From NCBI RefSeq assembly GCF_001908275.1, contig NZ_CP018620.1, positions 3,038,001 to 3,102,000 of the forward strand: 64,000 nucleotides of DNA, in the 5' to 3' direction. The translations under genes and the position numbers were made by a program. This stretch comes from Paenibacillus xylanexedens (lineage in GTDB: Bacteria > Bacillota > Bacilli > Paenibacillales > Paenibacillaceae). Within the stretch, counting starts at the first letter, position 1, and the number at the start of each line of letters is the position of its first letter. This document shows, piece after piece, positions 50,512 through 59,052 of this stretch. The notes beneath the pieces are model-generated. The model saw only the letters and a list, made by a program, of their open reading frames with translations, was not told where the DNA came from and searched no databases.

Positions 50512-50547
50512 GAAGCTGTTCCCTAAAAACTAGGGACAGCTTCTTTT
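50512..50547 (+). terminator. Terminator of the diguanylate cyclase gene
   Basis: GAAGCTGT-T-CCCTA-loop-TAGGG-ACAGCTTC followed by TTTT. Confidence 0.85.
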
Positions 50548-50552
50548 GTGTT

Positions 50553-50915
50553 TTATACCTCTTGTGAGGATCTGGCCAGAACCTCATTTGTATACGTTTC
50601 TCCCCAATCTCGCATGCTGAAGATAATCGGCCGTAACGTTTCACCAAATGGTGTGAGGGAATATTCCACTTTAGGTGGAATCTGGGGGTATATTTCACGA
50701 TGAACAATTCCGCTGCCTTCCAATTCTCGAAGTTGCAGGGTGAGCATACGCTGGGTGATGTCAGGAAACAATTTGCGGAGCTCATTAAATCTCAAAGGAC
50801 CGGAGAATAAGTGATACAAAATGGCACCTTTCCATTTGCCTCCGATCACACTAAGGGTAACTTCCACGGAACAGCCGTATGGCGCTGGACATAGCTTGGT
50901 TGCATCCTTTTTCAT
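50553..50915 (-). CDS. HxlR-family transcriptional regulator
   Basis: A 120-residue winged-helix regulator of the HxlR/DUF24 type. [21 protein letters not shown] contains the N-terminal Cys residues that in YodB/HypR act as redox sensors, followed by the HTH ([20 protein letters not shown]) and wing. It is convergent with the cyclase and sits next to a frameshifted doxX, which the family often controls. Confidence 0.92.
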   Translation of the reverse strand: MKKDATKLCPAPYGCSVEVTLSVIGGKWKGAILYHLFSGPLRFNELRKLFPDITQRMLTLQLRELEGSGIVHREIYPQIPPKVEYSLTPFGETLRPIIFSMRDWGETYTNEVLARSSQEV

Positions 50916-51072
50916 TATAAGTGCACCTCCACTTTACGGTGATTTTCTATAGTATCTATTTGGGTGGTTATATTACATAACGTACGTATAATTCATGAAA
51001 GAGCATATCACTTATGATGCAGATTATAAACCCTAATTCTAGGCGAAGGCAGATGTGTTGATGCCTATAAGA

Positions 51073-51114
51073 TAAAAAAGAGCCCCAGTTTCGTCTAGCG
51101 AAACATTGAGGCTC
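51073..51114 (-). terminator. Terminator of doxX
   Basis: On the minus strand GAGCCTCAATGTTTCG pairs with CGAAACTGGGGCTC (with a bulge) followed by TTTTTTA. Confidence 0.75.
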
Positions 51115-51134
51115 CATGTGATGAATTTTGTACA

Positions 51135-51529
51135 TTATATCAGGGCATCGAGGGAATATGCACCGGCTCCAGCGAGAGCAACACCAAGTAATGATCCGAG
51201 CATCACAAGGTTATATTCGAATCCTCCGTTCAGATTCCATAGACCTTTATCAGCATGCACCTTGGCTATGGCTACAATCATCGGAAGAATGAGCAGAACG
51301 GCACCAACGATAATCCATAGTCCGACTCCAAACAGGAATCCACCGATCAGTTCAGCAAGTCCGGCACACACTGCCAAGGCCCTAGCCGGTTTCAGGCCAT
51401 TCGCTCCGAAGAATTCAGCCGTCCCTGATATACCCTTGCTTCCAAACCAGCCAAACAATTTCTTACATGCATGTCCGATCATAATGAAACAATCACGAGA
51501 CGAATGATAAGTAGACCTGTGTCCAACAT
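51135..51529 (-). pseudogene. doxX-family membrane gene split by a one-base frameshift
   Basis: Minus strand from ATG 51529 reads MLDTGLLIIRLVIVSL and stops at TGA (51481-51479). The downstream frame starts at ATG 51482 and continues IGHACKKLFGWFGSKGIS, then GTAEFFGANGL and three further membrane helices (ending LAGAGAYSLDALI). In intact DoxX proteins these join as RLVxGxxFIGHGxQKLFGWFG, so one base is missing at about 51480. RBS AGGAAC precedes the first part. The two frames overlap as ATGA, so weak coupled expression is possible, but TM1 would be separated. A sequencing error is the alternative. Confidence 0.7.
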
Positions 51530-51583
51530 GAGTTTAGTTCCTCTTCTCTGGATGTATAAAATATGATGATGAGCGTATATACG

Positions 51584-52576
51584 TTACTTCAGTGACGATA
51601 GAATGGAGTCACATAGAGCCATCGTTGCAATATTATCCTTGGCGCTGGAACGTGGGATGGTCTGATTCTGGCAGCATTCGATGAAGTGCGCCATTTCACC
51701 AACAAACCCGCGTAGATAAAGGTCACGATAAGCTCCTGACATGGGAGTTCCGGAAGGTGTATATACAGTATCTTGCTCCTCGAGAGATTTCCAGGGAAGG
51801 CTGGTCGAACTTCGGGATTGATGAACAGTAAGTGTGTTGATCTCTTCAGCTGCCGCAAATCCGTTGTCAAAGGTGACGAGTACACTTTCACTCTCCCGTG
51901 ACCAAGCACTCATGCCGGTAAAATAAGCGCTGCCTACTACGTTATTTTCAAATACAAGGGAAATGCTTTGATTAATGTGTTCCCCATCCTTCACGGTTGT
52001 GCCTGTAACTCGTATTACTTCTCCGAATAAGTAACGCATCAGATCAACCATATGAATGGCAGCGAGCTTCATGAACTGTTCCTCATCCTTGCAAAATGGG
52101 GTACTGTCTACAGCGAATTTCATCTGGAATGAACGTACCTTACCTAGCGAACCACTATCAATGAGCTCCTTCAGCTTCATGTATACGGGGGCATAACGTT
52201 TCATAAAACCGACCATAACAACGACGCCAGCCTGCTCGGCAGCTTCTGCTACAGTAGCGGCTTCCGCTGCGTTCCATCCGAGCGGCTTATCCACGTACAC
52301 ATTCTTGCCAGCCCGAATGCATTCGAGAACAAGAATGGTCTGATCTACAGGCTGGGCGACCACAACGACTCCGTCACAGATTTCCTGCTGCAACATAAGC
52401 TGAGCATTGTCATACGCTTGTCCGTTGCTGCCAAATCGCAGCAGAGCTGCTTCAGAGCGTTCCATACTGCGTGTGGCAATGGCCTGAATCTGCGCTCCGG
52501 CTTCAACAACAGAAGGGTAAATATTCGTGGATGCATGAAACCCGGCACCGATAAAGCACAGATGGGTTGTATTCAA
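51584..52576 (-). CDS. Gfo/Idh/MocA-family oxidoreductase
   Basis: The TTG at 52576 follows AAGGAGAG with good spacing (330 residues). Upstream ATGs lack an RBS. The N-terminal Rossmann fold (LCFIGAGFHASTNIYPSVVE) and the dehydrogenase motif NVYVDKPLGWNAAEA (EKP variant with DKP) are visible. The C-terminal domain follows. The family interconverts sugars, inositols and their derivatives with NAD(P). Substrate not evident. Single gene. Confidence 0.85.
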   Translation of the reverse strand: MNTTHLCFIGAGFHASTNIYPSVVEAGAQIQAIATRSMERSEAALLRFGSNGQAYDNAQLMLQQEICDGVVVVAQPVDQTILVLECIRAGKNVYVDKPLGWNAAEAATVAEAAEQAGVVVMVGFMKRYAPVYMKLKELIDSGSLGKVRSFQMKFAVDSTPFCKDEEQFMKLAAIHMVDLMRYLFGEVIRVTGTTVKDGEHINQSISLVFENNVVGSAYFTGMSAWSRESESVLVTFDNGFAAAEEINTLTVHQSRSSTSLPWKSLEEQDTVYTPSGTPMSGAYRDLYLRGFVGEMAHFIECCQNQTIPRSSAKDNIATMALCDSILSSLK

Positions 52577-52801
52577 TGTGGATCTCTCCTTCATTTTTGC
52601 ATTCGTATGGATGGTATATTTGTTGTTTAATGCTACCATAGGGTGTTTGAAGTTGAGAAAAAAGGACATATGTCCTATTCTTGAATGAATAAAAAAGAAG
52701 TTGCATTTTTATTTTGGAGCATGTATACTCTGAATTACGGTAAAACAAGGAATTGTTTCACCGGAACGCTTTTCATCGATGGATGAGGAGATACATATTA
52801 T

Positions 52802-52885
<84 letters not shown>

Positions 52886-52894
52886 TCTGACAAA

Positions 52895-52938
52895 AAAGGT
52901 TCGTGAGTTGCTCTAGGGCAATTCACGAACCTTTTTTT
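52895..52938 (+). terminator. tRNA-Leu terminator
   Basis: AAAGGTTCGTGA-GTTGC pairs with GCAAT-TCACGAACCTTT, followed by TTTT. Confidence 0.9.
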
Positions 52939-52990
52939 ATTTTGTGGATCATTCGTGTGAAGCCTACATTTTGCTACCAGCATGCTAATG

Positions 52991-53176
52991 CTAATGTTGC
53001 CGCTGGCGCAGAATGACTGCCATGATGATCCCGGCAATGGCTCCTGCAATACCAAATAGCGATACACTGGCAACCACTTCAACCGACTGGAGACGAAACA
53101 AAAAAGCGATACCGCTGCCAAAAGTGGTTCCGGCGAGAAATCCGAGCGAAATTCCTAATTCTTTCGTTAATTTCAT
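52991..53176 (-). CDS. Small two-helix membrane protein
   Basis: The ATG at 53176 follows AGGTGAAGCA (61 residues). Two hydrophobic segments are visible (ISLGFLAGTTFGSGIAFLF and VVASVSLFGIAGAIAGIIMA), with a basic C-terminal tail (ILRQRQH). No recognised family. It sits between tRNA-Leu and egsA on the opposite strand. Confidence 0.65.
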   Translation of the reverse strand: MKLTKELGISLGFLAGTTFGSGIAFLFRLQSVEVVASVSLFGIAGAIAGIIMAVILRQRQH

Positions 53177-53334
53177 TGCTTCACCTACTTGGAAATGTGA
53201 GATATGGATTTGCAAATATTGGGTACAGGCAGTAAAGTGTGATCAGGAAAATCATCACATGTTATTTCCTTTTTTATCTTGTGGTTTTAACCCGTTAATT
53301 ATGCATGATATCTCATATGGGAGGGTAAGAGCGA

Positions 53335-54489
53335 ATGAATATGAACGAACGAATTGCAGCATGGAATGAGGAAGCACAGCAGTGTGCTTGCGGTCATCAA
53401 CACCGGGTGGTGGATATGCTGATACATCTGGAAGCTGGGGCCATTCAGAGGTTACCGGGTTATTTGTCTGAGCAAGGATATCGTCAGGTGACGGTTGTTT
53501 ATGATCAACATACGTTTCGGGCCGCCGGATCTGATGTGCTGAGTAGTATTCGCGAAGCGGGAATGCATGTGGATGAGATCGCTCTGCCGGAGAATCGTGC
53601 GGGGGATATCATTGCGGATGAAGCAGCTATTGTACAGGTCATGTTGGGTGTGAAAATGGAAAGTCAGGCTGTAATTGCGGTGGGTTCAGGTACCATTCAT
53701 GATCTGGTGAGATTTGTTTGTTCCAAAATGAACAAGCCTTTTCTGTCCATACCGACAGCGGCTTCAGTAGATGGCTTTACTTCTGCGGGTGCACCCTTAA
53801 TTGTAAGCGGCGTCAAACAAACATTTCAGGCTGTTCCGCCTGAGGCTATCTTTGCCGATCTGGATATTCTGGAGCAAGCCCCCCAAGTGATGACAGCTGC
53901 CGGATTCGGAGATATGCTTGGCAAATATACTTCCCTTGCAGATTGGATTGTTTCTCGTGATCTGGGCGGGGAACCGTTCTGTCCGGTTGCTTATCGGATG
54001 ACAGAAGAAGCGCTGAATACCTGCATAGATCATGTACAAGCTATTGCGGAGGGGCGAGCAGAGGGAGTAGCTGTATTAATGGACGCATTAATTGTTTCCG
54101 GTATCTCCATGCTGATCATTGACCATTCCCGTTCGGCATCCGGAGGTGAGCATCATCTGTCCCATATTTTGGAGATGGATCTGATGCAAGCGGGAGAAAG
54201 ACCGGTTCTGCATGGTGCCAAAGTTGGCGTAGCATGTGCATTGCTTACAGTGAAATATAAAGAACTTGCACAGACATCGGGCGAACCGGTGTTTGGGATA
54301 TATGACCAATTGCCGGAGGCTTCTCAGCTCATCGCATGGTTGGAACAAGTAGGTGGACCTGTGACTACTGAGCAACTCGGTGTAACCCCGGAGATGGTGG
54401 AACATGCATTCAACACAGCGCATACGCTTCGTCCTCGATATACCGGATTGAGATATATCAATGAAGTGTTGAACACAAGGTTAGGATGA
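53335..54489 (+). CDS. egsA: sn-Glycerol-1-phosphate dehydrogenase (EgsA/AraM)
   Basis: A 384-residue NAD(P)H-dependent dehydrogenase that reduces dihydroxyacetone phosphate to sn-glycerol-1-phosphate. Bacillus AraM/EgsA supplies G1P for heptaprenylglyceryl lipid. Visible are the NAD-binding GSGTIHDLVRF and the metal-ligand region (SASGGEHHLSHILEMD, then GAKVGVACAL), where Asp/His bind Ni or Zn. RBS GGGAGG is 9 bases before the ATG. No arabinose genes are nearby, which favours the egsA (lipid) reading over a role in arabinose metabolism. Confidence 0.9.
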   Translation: MNMNERIAAWNEEAQQCACGHQHRVVDMLIHLEAGAIQRLPGYLSEQGYRQVTVVYDQHTFRAAGSDVLSSIREAGMHVDEIALPENRAGDIIADEAAIVQVMLGVKMESQAVIAVGSGTIHDLVRFVCSKMNKPFLSIPTAASVDGFTSAGAPLIVSGVKQTFQAVPPEAIFADLDILEQAPQVMTAAGFGDMLGKYTSLADWIVSRDLGGEPFCPVAYRMTEEALNTCIDHVQAIAEGRAEGVAVLMDALIVSGISMLIIDHSRSASGGEHHLSHILEMDLMQAGERPVLHGAKVGVACALLTVKYKELAQTSGEPVFGIYDQLPEASQLIAWLEQVGGPVTTEQLGVTPEMVEHAFNTAHTLRPRYTGLRYINEVLNTRLG

Positions 54490-54655
54490 CCTTTTAGAGA
54501 GAATGATCATGATGAAATGCATTAACTTCGCTTGTAGCGGGCTGTGATGGCTCTCCTTGGGAGCAAAAGGTGAAAAAGGGTAGGTTATCTGACATTTCTG
54601 ATGGAATAGCCAGAACAGTGCTTCAAGTCCGAGAGAGAAGGCATGCATTTATTTT

Positions 54656-54697
54656 AAAAAAGGCTCTGGCCTCCCTATGGGGAGATCAGAGCCTTTT
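54656..54697. terminator. Bidirectional terminator egsA / HTH gene
   Basis: AAAAAAGGCTCTG-loop-CAGAGCCTTTT with A/T tails on both sides, placed between two convergent genes. Confidence 0.85.
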
Positions 54698-54711
54698 GGC
54701 TGTTCGCTTAT

Positions 54712-55308
54712 TTAGTTGTTGCGACGATCTTTCAAGATGACATCTGCGAACAAAATAGTTTTCGGGATACGGAAAAATTGCTCCGCTTGTTCCTGAAACG
54801 CAGCAGAAGGCAGTGTTCCCTGATGCAGCCATTTGCGGAAAGTGCCGGGATGAACCCCGATCCAGTGGCTGACATCTGTCACCGACAGATCATGGACCAT
54901 ACACAAGCCTGTCAAAATACGGTTACTCACCGGAGAACGGGTCACCGTACGCTTCATGAAGCGAGATGACTCGGGTTGACATATGACAGGGCTATTACGC
55001 ACAACTTCTTCATTGAAAAGAATATGACGCGGGTAGCCGAGTAATTGGCAAGTCTTGTCCAAATTGGTACTGCCGGGTATCCGTCCTTCATATACCCACG
55101 CACTGACACTGCGTGAAGAGATGGAGAGGTCTTCAGCGAGCTGGGACAACTTGATATCATTGGCCATCAGTACGGCAAGAAGAACACGATTACGGATTTG
55201 ACAGCGTGTCGGTTTTCGGAATCGTTTAACACGGACGCCTTTTCCCAAGTATTTACGGTTGATCAGAGACCACGCCTGGATGGAATGTTGTTCTGGTTGA
55301 TTAGGCAT
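54712..55308 (-). CDS. Protein with two tandem HTH repeats
   Basis: A 198-residue protein with two related XRE-like segments. Copy 1, about residues 40-104, includes NRVLLAVLMANDIKLSQLAE, then SISSRSVSAWVYEGRIPG and HILFNEEVV. Copy 2, about 131-195, includes NRILTGLCMVHDLSVTDVSH, then GVHPGTFRKWLHQGTLPS and TILFADVIL. The two copies align along their full length, so internal duplication is clear. A very basic segment (KGVRVKRFRKPTRCQIR) precedes copy 1. DNA binding is probable. Targets unknown. RBS GGAGGAAAT. Confidence 0.75.
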   Translation of the reverse strand: MPNQPEQHSIQAWSLINRKYLGKGVRVKRFRKPTRCQIRNRVLLAVLMANDIKLSQLAEDLSISSRSVSAWVYEGRIPGSTNLDKTCQLLGYPRHILFNEEVVRNSPVICQPESSRFMKRTVTRSPVSNRILTGLCMVHDLSVTDVSHWIGVHPGTFRKWLHQGTLPSAAFQEQAEQFFRIPKTILFADVILKDRRNN

Positions 55309-55756
55309 ATTTCCTCCGATTTTTTTTAACCAAATACTACAATAAACAACGGGGTACTTTCAAGTGCCGGGATTACCGGTTACAAATGCGTCAATGCGTG
55401 AATTCACGATAAAGAGGGAACTACGAACTAGACCATGCGCAATTCACATCCTAGTATATTCCTAGATTACAATGTTTCACTAAAAATGAGGGGAGAAATT
55501 GAACAGGAATAAAAATAATATAGTTCTAATTACTTATTACTAGGTCTAAAGAACTTTTATCTGTTTTTTGTTGATATGATGCGGTTTATTTCCCTGAATT
55601 CCCCAAAAGCATGTGATTTTCGTTCCCCTGTTGAGAAGAGGATGTGCACAAATCTGAAATGATAAATCCGCATGTTCAGCATGACATGTGACCTGTCAAT
55701 TCTCTTACTTTTACATATATTGTATGATACTCAAGTGTAAGGGAGAGGTGAGGAAC
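55309..55756. other. Gene-free intergenic region
   Basis: 448 bp with no ORF over 40 codons that I can support. It contains the promoter region of the minus-strand HTH gene and of the holin gene. No RNA structure or palindrome stands out. Confidence 0.5.
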
Positions 55757-56290
55757 GTGAATCTATCTGTGAATACCTTTGCTGTCATCTCGGGAGCGTT
55801 TGTTACGTTTGCTTTTGGCGGATGGGATCAATTGCTGAGCCTGCTCGCGGTCGCGATGGCTGTGGATTATATCACAGGTTTGGCAGCGGCGGTAAGAACG
55901 GGTACGGGGTTGAATAGTAACATTGGATTCTGGGGGATTGCTCGCAAAGGGCTCATGCTGACGGTTGTTTTGCTTGCTCACCGAATTGATCTGATCATGG
56001 GAACCGATTTTATCAAAGGCGGAGCTATTTATTTCTATCTGGTGAATGAACTCATTTCGATTACTGAGAATTATGCCAGAATCGGTCTTCCATTGCCTGC
56101 AAAACTCAGACAGGCCATTGCAGTGTTGAAGAAACAGGAAGATCAGGAGTATCTTATGAATCGTGAATGGTCCAAACCGCAGTCAACCCCGGACAACATC
56201 AAGCAGCAGGCTGAAACAGGACAAACTCTGCAGGATGAATCCGCGAAACAGAAGGAGGATGGATCTCAAAAGGAATCCGAATCGAAATAA
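55757..56290 (+). CDS. Phage-type holin (Phage_holin_4 family)
   Basis: GTG start after GAGAGGTGAGG (177 residues). It has three or four membrane segments (AVISGAFVTFAFGGW; LLSLLAVAMAVDYITGLAA; GLMLTVVLLAHRIDL; GAIYFYLVNELISITEN), the sequence pattern of phage holin 4_1 (TcdE-like), and a charged C-terminal tail. Holins permeabilise the membrane to release lysins or toxins. No endolysin or phage structural gene is adjacent, so it may be a domesticated holin or a prophage relic. The last 20 bases overlap a terminator hairpin. Confidence 0.8.
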   Translation: MNLSVNTFAVISGAFVTFAFGGWDQLLSLLAVAMAVDYITGLAAAVRTGTGLNSNIGFWGIARKGLMLTVVLLAHRIDLIMGTDFIKGGAIYFYLVNELISITENYARIGLPLPAKLRQAIAVLKKQEDQEYLMNREWSKPQSTPDNIKQQAETGQTLQDESAKQKEDGSQKESESK

Positions 56291-56311
56291 AACGGTTCGG
56301 ATTCCTTTTTC
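56270..56311 (+). terminator. Terminator overlapping the holin stop
   Basis: AAGGAATCCGAATCG pairs with CGGTTCGGATTCCTT followed by TTTT. The 5' arm lies inside the holin ORF. Confidence 0.8.
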
Positions 56312-56425
56312 TTATCAAGAGAACGTTTCCAAGTATCCTTTCGTAATAGAGAACGTTATGATATATTTTGGATACATGAAAATTCATTCATTTCTACTAT
56401 TATATTAAACGAGGTGTTTGCCCAG

Positions 56426-56713
56426 ATGATAAAACATATTGTCCTGTTCAAAATGAAAGATCGCTCAGCAGAAAGTATTGAAGCTGCAGCTCAGGTGCTT
56501 CGCAATCTGGAAGGTAAAATTGATGTCCTGGTTTCACTTGAAATCGGGATTGATGTGCTTCGCTCGGAGAGATCGTTCGACATTTCACTCACGGCGGAGT
56601 TTGCGTCACTGGAGGATCTCCAGGCGTATCAGGTACACCCGCTTCATCAGGAAGTTATCAAGTACATGAACGAAGTCAGAGAACAGTCAATTGCAGTGGA
56701 CTACGAAATCTGA
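56426..56713 (+). CDS. Dabb-family (stress-response alpha/beta barrel) protein
   Basis: ATG at 56426 with GAGGTG 9 bases upstream (95 residues). MIKHIVLFKMKD, SLEIGIDVLRSERSFDISL and the PLHQEVIKYMNEVREQS segment are the typical Dabb layout. Dabb proteins are dimeric ferredoxin-like folds related to ABM monooxygenases. Function here unknown. Confidence 0.9.
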   Translation: MIKHIVLFKMKDRSAESIEAAAQVLRNLEGKIDVLVSLEIGIDVLRSERSFDISLTAEFASLEDLQAYQVHPLHQEVIKYMNEVREQSIAVDYEI

Positions 56714-56752
56714 TCTGTCATTCAAACTACGTTGAGATAAAGGGGACTCTGC

Positions 56753-56863
56753 ATGAGCGATTTAAGAGACGTTATGGAATTTCTATATATTTTTGTTGTG
56801 TTTCTAATCGCTTGTCCTGTGATGATATTCTGGCTTAAGCGAAGAGGGAAACGGAACCGATAA
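56753..56863 (+). CDS. 36-residue single-pass membrane peptide
   Basis: ATG with RBS AAAGGGGAC (spacing about 6). Residues MSDLRDVMEFLYI then a hydrophobic segment (FVVFLIACPVMIF) and a basic tail (WLKRRGKRNR). The charge pattern gives a clean single-pass topology. It lies between the Dabb and YutE-like genes on the same strand, spaced like part of an operon. No known family. Confidence 0.6.
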   Translation: MSDLRDVMEFLYIFVVFLIACPVMIFWLKRRGKRNR

Positions 56864-56886
56864 CTCACTGAACGGGAAGTGAACGA

Positions 56887-57348
56887 ATGTATTATGTGAA
56901 CAGAGAACAGATTGCCCGCCGGCTTGCTGCTGTACCGGAAGTAGCTGAAGGGCTTCGCGGGGCAGCAGAAGCTTGGGATGGCAGTCTCATGCTGGGTATG
57001 GTACAGGAACGTTGTCTTCACCTGGCGATCGAGATTGTTACCGATGTGGGAAGTTATCTGATCGACGGCTTCATCATGAGAGATGCAAGCAGCTATGATG
57101 ATATTATTCAGATTAATTATGAAGAAAAGGTTTTTGATAATCCGACCTATGAGATATTGCGTCAGCTTGTCACGTTACGCAAACCACTGGTGCAGGATTA
57201 TTACACTTGGGAGCGGTCTGAGCTCCATCCGCTTAGCGTAGAGTTGCCGAGTATACTTGAACATTTTACTACTCAGGTTAGCGCCTACGTGGAAACAGAA
57301 CTTGGTCCTTTCAATACGGCACAGGCCGAGGGACAGCGTAAGGAATGA
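56887..57348 (+). CDS. YutE-like DUF86 (HepT-related) protein
   Basis: A 153-residue helical protein. ERCLHLAIEIVTDVGSYLID and GFIMRDASSYDDIIQI are the DUF86 core. The C-terminal RKPLVQDYYTW resembles the HepT motif Rx4HxY, but Gln replaces His, as in YutE proteins of Bacillus. HepT ribonuclease activity is therefore unlikely. RBS GGGAAGTG is upstream. Confidence 0.85.
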   Translation: MYYVNREQIARRLAAVPEVAEGLRGAAEAWDGSLMLGMVQERCLHLAIEIVTDVGSYLIDGFIMRDASSYDDIIQINYEEKVFDNPTYEILRQLVTLRKPLVQDYYTWERSELHPLSVELPSILEHFTTQVSAYVETELGPFNTAQAEGQRKE

Positions 57349-57358
57349 GGGAAATCGC

Positions 57359-58273
57359 ATGACAAATGAATCAAAAGAATTCAATGAAGTAAATACTGAA
57401 AGTAATGAAACAAATGAAACACCTTCCGGATTCCATCCGGTGTATATGGTTGAACTTTTGTTCCGGGAACGTCCAGAGGTGGATCGCCTGCGTTTGCAGG
57501 AAGCAATGATTCGCCATACAGGACAAGTCCGACTGGATGTGAAACAAGAGAGCGGAGGGCAAAAGCATGAGATGCTTGTCTTCTATCATCTGGACCACAA
57601 GGTATCCTTCCAGGAAGGGGATATCCCTGCTCAGACTTGTATGCTTCCTGTGAATGAAATCGCAGATCGTGCTCGCTTTGGCGGTGCTCTGCAACAAGCA
57701 TGGCATTGGCCGGAAGTGGGACAAGTTGTAGAAGCTTCACGGTACTCCATTCGGATACATGATATGTTCACGGCTGCCATGCCTCGTAAACAGCGCCTGG
57801 AGCTGTTTCAGAAGACTGTACTGGCAATCATGGAGAGTTTGACCTGTGACGCGCTGTATTGGTATGGCAGTGACAAGCTGGTTGAACCGGAAGCGTATAC
57901 GCAAGCTCAGGAACGTGAGGAACATCTGTATGCAGCCATGAACGTTCGAATGTATCAAGCCGGAGGTACAGAGGAACAGCGCGGGTTGGTCATGGATACC
58001 GTGGGATTATCTGCGCTGGGTGTACCTGATGTCCAGTGTCACTTCGTAGGTCTTGATCCGGATACGGTGGCTCAGACCTTACTGGGTGCAGCGTATTACA
58101 TATTTGATCAGGGGGATGTTCTGCAAGATGGACAGACGCTGGGTTCTTCTGGTGGACGTCGCTGGCGTTGTGAACATCAGGCTGCATTGATTGCACCTGG
58201 ACGATATGTGATTGATTTGGACCCGGGGGATGAACATGCCGCGGCTGATCTCGAGCCGGCTCGTCAGAACTGA
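57359..58273 (+). CDS. DUF4261 domain-containing protein
   Basis: ATG at 57359 (RBS GAGGGAAA), giving 304 residues, 10 bases after the YutE-like gene. A low-complexity Glu/Asn/Thr N-terminus (NEVNTESNETNET) is followed by DUF4261-like sequence: HPVYMVELLFRERPEVD near residue 23, the RIHDMFTAAMPRKQRLELFQ segment near 140, NVRMYQAGGTEEQRGLVMDT and GVPDVQCHFVGLDPDTVA. Cytosolic, function unknown. Confidence 0.8.
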   Translation: MTNESKEFNEVNTESNETNETPSGFHPVYMVELLFRERPEVDRLRLQEAMIRHTGQVRLDVKQESGGQKHEMLVFYHLDHKVSFQEGDIPAQTCMLPVNEIADRARFGGALQQAWHWPEVGQVVEASRYSIRIHDMFTAAMPRKQRLELFQKTVLAIMESLTCDALYWYGSDKLVEPEAYTQAQEREEHLYAAMNVRMYQAGGTEEQRGLVMDTVGLSALGVPDVQCHFVGLDPDTVAQTLLGAAYYIFDQGDVLQDGQTLGSSGGRRWRCEHQAALIAPGRYVIDLDPGDEHAAADLEPARQN

Positions 58274-58455
58274 ATTAAGCCGTCATTTGCATCCATTCAA
58301 AAAGGGCGTTCAGATTATTTTTAACATCTGGAGTGTCAAGTCAAGCCTGTGCTGCTTATAATGCATCAACAGAGTAGGCATTCGCCCGGATGGCTGAGCG
58401 ACAGACCGTTGCTTCTGATCCGGAACTTAAACAATAGTAAAGGGAGAGATGTGAC

Positions 58456-58833
58456 GTGAAGGATTCTAACAAAAGTTTGTTGTGGGGAGCTCTTATTGGC
58501 TCTGTGGTTGGTTCAGTAACGGCATTATTGCTGGCGCCAAAATCGGGACGTGAACTTCGTCAGGATATTACAGAAGGTGCTCGTCAGGTATCGGAGAAAG
58601 GTCAGGAACTGGCTGGTATCGTGGGGGAACAAAGTTCACAGATCGTATCCAAAGTTAAAGAGACCGCAGATGTCGTGATTCAGGATATTCAATCCTGGCG
58701 CAATTGCGCTGAAGGGAAAGAAATTCGCATATCGGCAGCCATTGTTGATAACGATATCGATAAAACAGTGGATGAACCGGGAATTGACATCGTAGCGAAG
58801 CTTCCTGCGGATGAGTCCAAGGACGACAACTAA
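58456..58833 (+). CDS. YtxH domain-containing protein
   Basis: GTG start with AGGGAGAGAT upstream (125 residues). One N-terminal membrane helix (LLWGALIGSVVGSVTALLLA) followed by the signature PKSGRELRQDI and an amphipathic coiled-coil tail is the YtxH/general-stress pattern. In Bacillus, YtxH is part of the SigB/SigH stress response. Confidence 0.9.
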   Translation: MKDSNKSLLWGALIGSVVGSVTALLLAPKSGRELRQDITEGARQVSEKGQELAGIVGEQSSQIVSKVKETADVVIQDIQSWRNCAEGKEIRISAAIVDNDIDKTVDEPGIDIVAKLPADESKDDN

Positions 58834-58844
58834 GCAAAGCTTGA

Positions 58845-58886
58845 TAAGCAGGCTTTCCTCTATTTAGAGGAGAGCCTGCTTTGTTG
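58845..58886 (+). terminator. Terminator after the YtxH gene
   Basis: AAGCAGGCT-T-TCCTCTA-loop-AGAGGA-G-AGCCTGCTT followed by TGTT. Confidence 0.85.
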
Positions 58887-59052
58887 CGTGTCCACACATA
58901 GATGACATAGCGCGCGGATTTAATTTGAACCCTGTGATGAAATCGGGTAAGATGTAGGTACCTTTTTGCCGGAATGTTCATACGGTAGGAAGAAAGCTCT
59001 GAGAAACAATCGTTTTGAGAACCAATTCAATGAAGAAGGAAGCGGTGTGTTC

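Noticed and set aside
50978..50990. ACGTACGT palindrome upstream of the HxlR gene as an operator
   Set aside because: Eight bases of this kind occur by chance too easily and no second copy or promoter overlap supports it.
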